In this document: positions 14,504 through 16,323 of the stretch, in pieces
How positions within the stretch are numbered: the first letter of the stretch is position 1
Layout of the letters: each line of letters starts with the position of its first letter
Origin: PVC group bacterium
GTDB taxonomy: Bacteria > Verrucomicrobiota > Kiritimatiellia > SS1-B-03-39 > UBA6053
NCBI GenBank assembly: GCA_003565035.1
Contig: PXDP01000242.1
Location: 1 to 16,323, forward strand
Reading direction: 5' to 3'
DNA length: 16,323 nucleotides
Made by a program: the position numbers and the translations under genes
The notes under the pieces: model-generated
What the model was told of the DNA's origin: nothing
Seen by the model: the letters and a program-made list of their open reading frames with translations, nothing else
Database searches by the model: none

Positions 14504-15565
14504 ATGATCCAAGCAAAAATTGTCGGCGCCGGCGGATACGGCGGTGTCGGTCTGATCGAATTTCTTCTGCGCCATCCCGAGGTGAACATCGCCTGCCTGG
14601 TGGCCAAAGACGATGTGAATGTCCCCATCGCCAAGGTGTACCCGCATCTCACCGGTCATCTGGACAAAATGATTGTCCCGCCGGAGGATCCCTCCGCACA
14701 GCAGGACTTCGATGTGGTGTTTTTCTCCACTCCTGACAAGGTTGGGATGCGCCTCGCGGCGGAGGAGCGGCACCGCGGCGCGAAAGTCATCGATTTCAGC
14801 GGTGATTTCCGCTTTGGCACCGAGGCCGACTACGCCGAATATGCGCGGCGAATCAATTTGGACCCGGTGCATTACGCCCCGGAACTGCTGCCGGAATCGG
14901 TGTACGGACTTCCCGAGCTGGGCCTGTCGGCTTTTGAAGGCGCGAACATCGTCGGCAATCCCGGCTGCTTCGCGGTGAGTGTGCTGCTCGGGTTCGCCCC
15001 CGCGCTCAAGGCCGGGATTGTGGATCCCGCGCATCTGATTGCCGACTGCAAAACCGCCGTGTCTGGCGCCGGCAAAAAGCCCAATCCGCTGTTCCATTTT
15101 CCCGCCCGTCACGACCACATGAACGCCTACCGTCTCAGTGGTCATCAGCACGTCTGCGAAGTGGAGCAGAATCTCGGCAAACTGTCCGGCAGCGAAGCCG
15201 TCCTCACCTTTACCGCCCAGGTGGTGCCCGCAACCCGGGGGATTCTCTCCACCCTCTACGGGCGTCTGGATGAGGGAATGGACCGCGAAGCGATTGTGCA
15301 GCTCTACCGGGATTTTTATGCGGACTCGCCCTTTGTAAAGGTATTCGACCGTTCCGCCGCCACTGGACTGGGCACCGCCCATGTACGCGGGAGCAATGCC
15401 TGTTTTCTGATTGTCGACAGCGATGAGCGAACCGGCACCATGCGGGTGGTCAGTCACATCGACAACCTGGTCAAAGGTCAGGCCGGCAGCGCGGTGCAGA
15501 ACATGAACCGCCTCTTTGGATTCCCGGAAACCCTGGGGCTTGAACAGCCCGGCGCCTATCCGTGA
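14504..15565 (+). CDS. argC: N-acetyl-gamma-glutamyl-phosphate reductase
   Basis: A 353-residue cytoplasmic enzyme that reduces N-acetylglutamyl phosphate to the semialdehyde with NADPH, the third step of arginine synthesis. The Rossmann loop GAGGYGGVGLIEFLL is at 8-22, the catalytic Cys155 is in GNPGCFAVSVLL, and the SGAGKKPNPLFHF, HQHVCEVEQ and VVPATRGIL segments are those of type-1 ArgC. Length is typical (340-355). ATG 14504 has no Shine-Dalgarno. No other arg gene is in the window, so it is separated from its pathway here; it follows the amidase by 24 bases and its TGA overlaps the GTG start of the nuclease-helicase gene, suggesting one message for all three. Confidence 0.95.
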   Translation: MIQAKIVGAGGYGGVGLIEFLLRHPEVNIACLVAKDDVNVPIAKVYPHLTGHLDKMIVPPEDPSAQQDFDVVFFSTPDKVGMRLAAEERHRGAKVIDFSGDFRFGTEADYAEYARRINLDPVHYAPELLPESVYGLPELGLSAFEGANIVGNPGCFAVSVLLGFAPALKAGIVDPAHLIADCKTAVSGAGKKPNPLFHFPARHDHMNAYRLSGHQHVCEVEQNLGKLSGSEAVLTFTAQVVPATRGILSTLYGRLDEGMDREAIVQLYRDFYADSPFVKVFDRSAATGLGTAHVRGSNACFLIVDSDERTGTMRVVSHIDNLVKGQAGSAVQNMNRLFGFPETLGLEQPGAYP

Positions 15566-16323
15566 GGGTTGCCGTCCGCGAACTTGCGGCGTTTGCGGGC
15601 CGCAGCGGCGATTTGCACAGCGGGCTGTTCAGTCTGCTGCGCGGAAGCGACGGCACCCGGGCGCACCGGCGGATTCAGAACAGCCGTGCGGACAATGCCC
15701 GGGCGGAAGTGGCGCTGTGCGTGACCTGCGGGGACCTGGAACTGCACGGACGGGTCGATCTGGTCGAGGAGACCCCGGAGGGAACCGTCCTGGAGGAAAT
15801 CAAGACCACACGCCTCGCGGCGGAGGAACGCCATCCCGATCTGCCAACCCATCGCCTGCAGGCCCGGATTTACGCCTGGATGTGGCATACCCTGCACGGC
15901 GAACTGCCCGCCGTGCGCCTGCGCTATGTTCCTCCGGACCGTGGGGAGGGGCGGATCGTGGACGTCAGCCTGCCCGCCCCGGAGCTGGAACGCGAAGTCC
16001 TGGAGGCCGTCGAACGCTACCGGCAGTTTCACCTTCGCCGACAGGACTGGATTCAGCTTCGGAATGAATCGCTTCAAACCCCGCGCTTTCCGTTTTCCGA
16101 CCTGCGTCCCGGCCAGACGGAGCTGATGCAACAGGTGCGTACAGTCTTTTCCACCGGCGGACGCCTCTACGCCGAGGCACCCACCGGCATCGGCAAGACC
16201 CTGGCCGTTCTCTGTCCCGCGCTGCAGGCGCTGGGCCGGGGGGAGATCGATCACCTGGTCGCGGCCACCTGCCGCAACACCGGCAAAAATGTGTTCGAAG
16301 AGGCTTTTGCCCTCCTTCGGGGC
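15562..16323 (+). CDS. PD-(D/E)XK nuclease fused to DinG/XPD-like helicase (5' part only)
   Basis: The gene runs off the right edge; 254 codons are visible with no stop. It starts on GTG 15562, overlapping the argC TGA. Residues about 45-110 look like a RecB/Cas4-type nuclease: AEVAL (48-52), GRVDLV with Asp66, LEEIK with Glu79 and Lys81, and QARIYAW with Gln100 and Tyr104. Residues about 176-254 look like the start of a superfamily 2 DinG/XPD helicase: FPFSDLRPGQTELM, then Walker A APTGIGKT at 206-213, followed by a motif Ia-like segment. Such an enzyme would unwind and cut branched or flapped DNA in repair or replication. The Fe-S cysteines and helicase motifs II-VI lie beyond the window, so the helicase class rests on the first motifs only. 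Confidence 0.78.
   Translation, partial: MRVAVRELAAFAGRSGDLHSGLFSLLRGSDGTRAHRRIQNSRADNARAEVALCVTCGDLELHGRVDLVEETPEGTVLEEIKTTRLAAEERHPDLPTHRLQARIYAWMWHTLHGELPAVRLRYVPPDRGEGRIVDVSLPAPELEREVLEAVERYRQFHLRRQDWIQLRNESLQTPRFPFSDLRPGQTELMQQVRTVFSTGGRLYAEAPTGIGKTLAVLCPALQALGRGEIDHLVAATCRNTGKNVFEEAFALLRG

Noticed and set aside
13382..15457. A 691-codon minus-strand open frame opposite the amidase and argC genes
   Set aside because: It is the longest open frame here but is a mirror of two certain plus-strand genes. Its product is low-complexity, rich in Gly, His and Arg, with no recognisable domain, as expected for antisense frames in GC-rich DNA.

Overview
This is a GC-rich, densely coded stretch of ordinary-looking chromosome from a Gram-negative bacterium. 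Evidence for the cell type: three predicted lipoproteins, an iron-type periplasmic binding protein with its own ABC transporter, and a cell-wall amidase carrying a lipoprotein-like signal. The combination of a YlbF-family protein with a cysteine-rich tail, a large non-standard nucleoside monophosphate kinase and a free-standing TPR protein makes me lean towards the Verrucomicrobiota/Kiritimatiellota (PVC) group. That placement is inference from gene style, not from any marker gene. I see no rRNA, tRNA, CRISPR array, transposase, integrase or attachment site, and no gene-free gap longer than about 130 bases.

Layout. From 24 to 2501 three plus-strand genes are tightly packed: NAD kinase, a small lipoprotein, and an adenylate-kinase-like protein whose GTG start overlaps the lipoprotein stop. 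From 2533 to 8750 everything is on the minus strand. Read in its own direction this block runs hflX (GTPase), queD (6-pyruvoyl-tetrahydropterin synthase family), an iron(III)-type ABC uptake operon fbpA-fbpB-fbpC, and an exported msrA. A likely promoter precedes fbpA and another precedes msrA. From 8830 to 11132 three plus-strand genes follow: a YlbF-family protein divergent from hflX, an MFS exporter, and a low-molecular-weight protein tyrosine phosphatase 20 bases after it.

From 11029 to 13354 there is a minus-strand pair: a TPR protein and, overlapping its end, a lipoprotein with a degenerate endonuclease/exonuclease/phosphatase (EEP) fold. The EEP gene runs 104 bases into the convergent phosphatase gene. 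From 13451 to the right edge a plus-strand series contains an N-acetylmuramoyl-L-alanine amidase, argC, and a truncated gene for a PD-(D/E)XK nuclease fused to a DinG/XPD-like helicase, starting on a GTG that overlaps the argC stop.

The only clear functional module is FbpABC iron uptake. The rest are housekeeping or repair genes: NADP synthesis, queuosine precursor, methionine sulfoxide repair, ribosome-associated GTPase, arginine synthesis and peptidoglycan turnover. I did not find a convincing novel multi-gene system. The most interesting points are single-gene oddities: the nuclease-helicase fusion, the cysteine tail on YlbF, the 14-glycine tract in HflX, the EEP-like lipoprotein lacking its catalytic residues, and the extra C-terminal domain on the adenylate-kinase-like protein.
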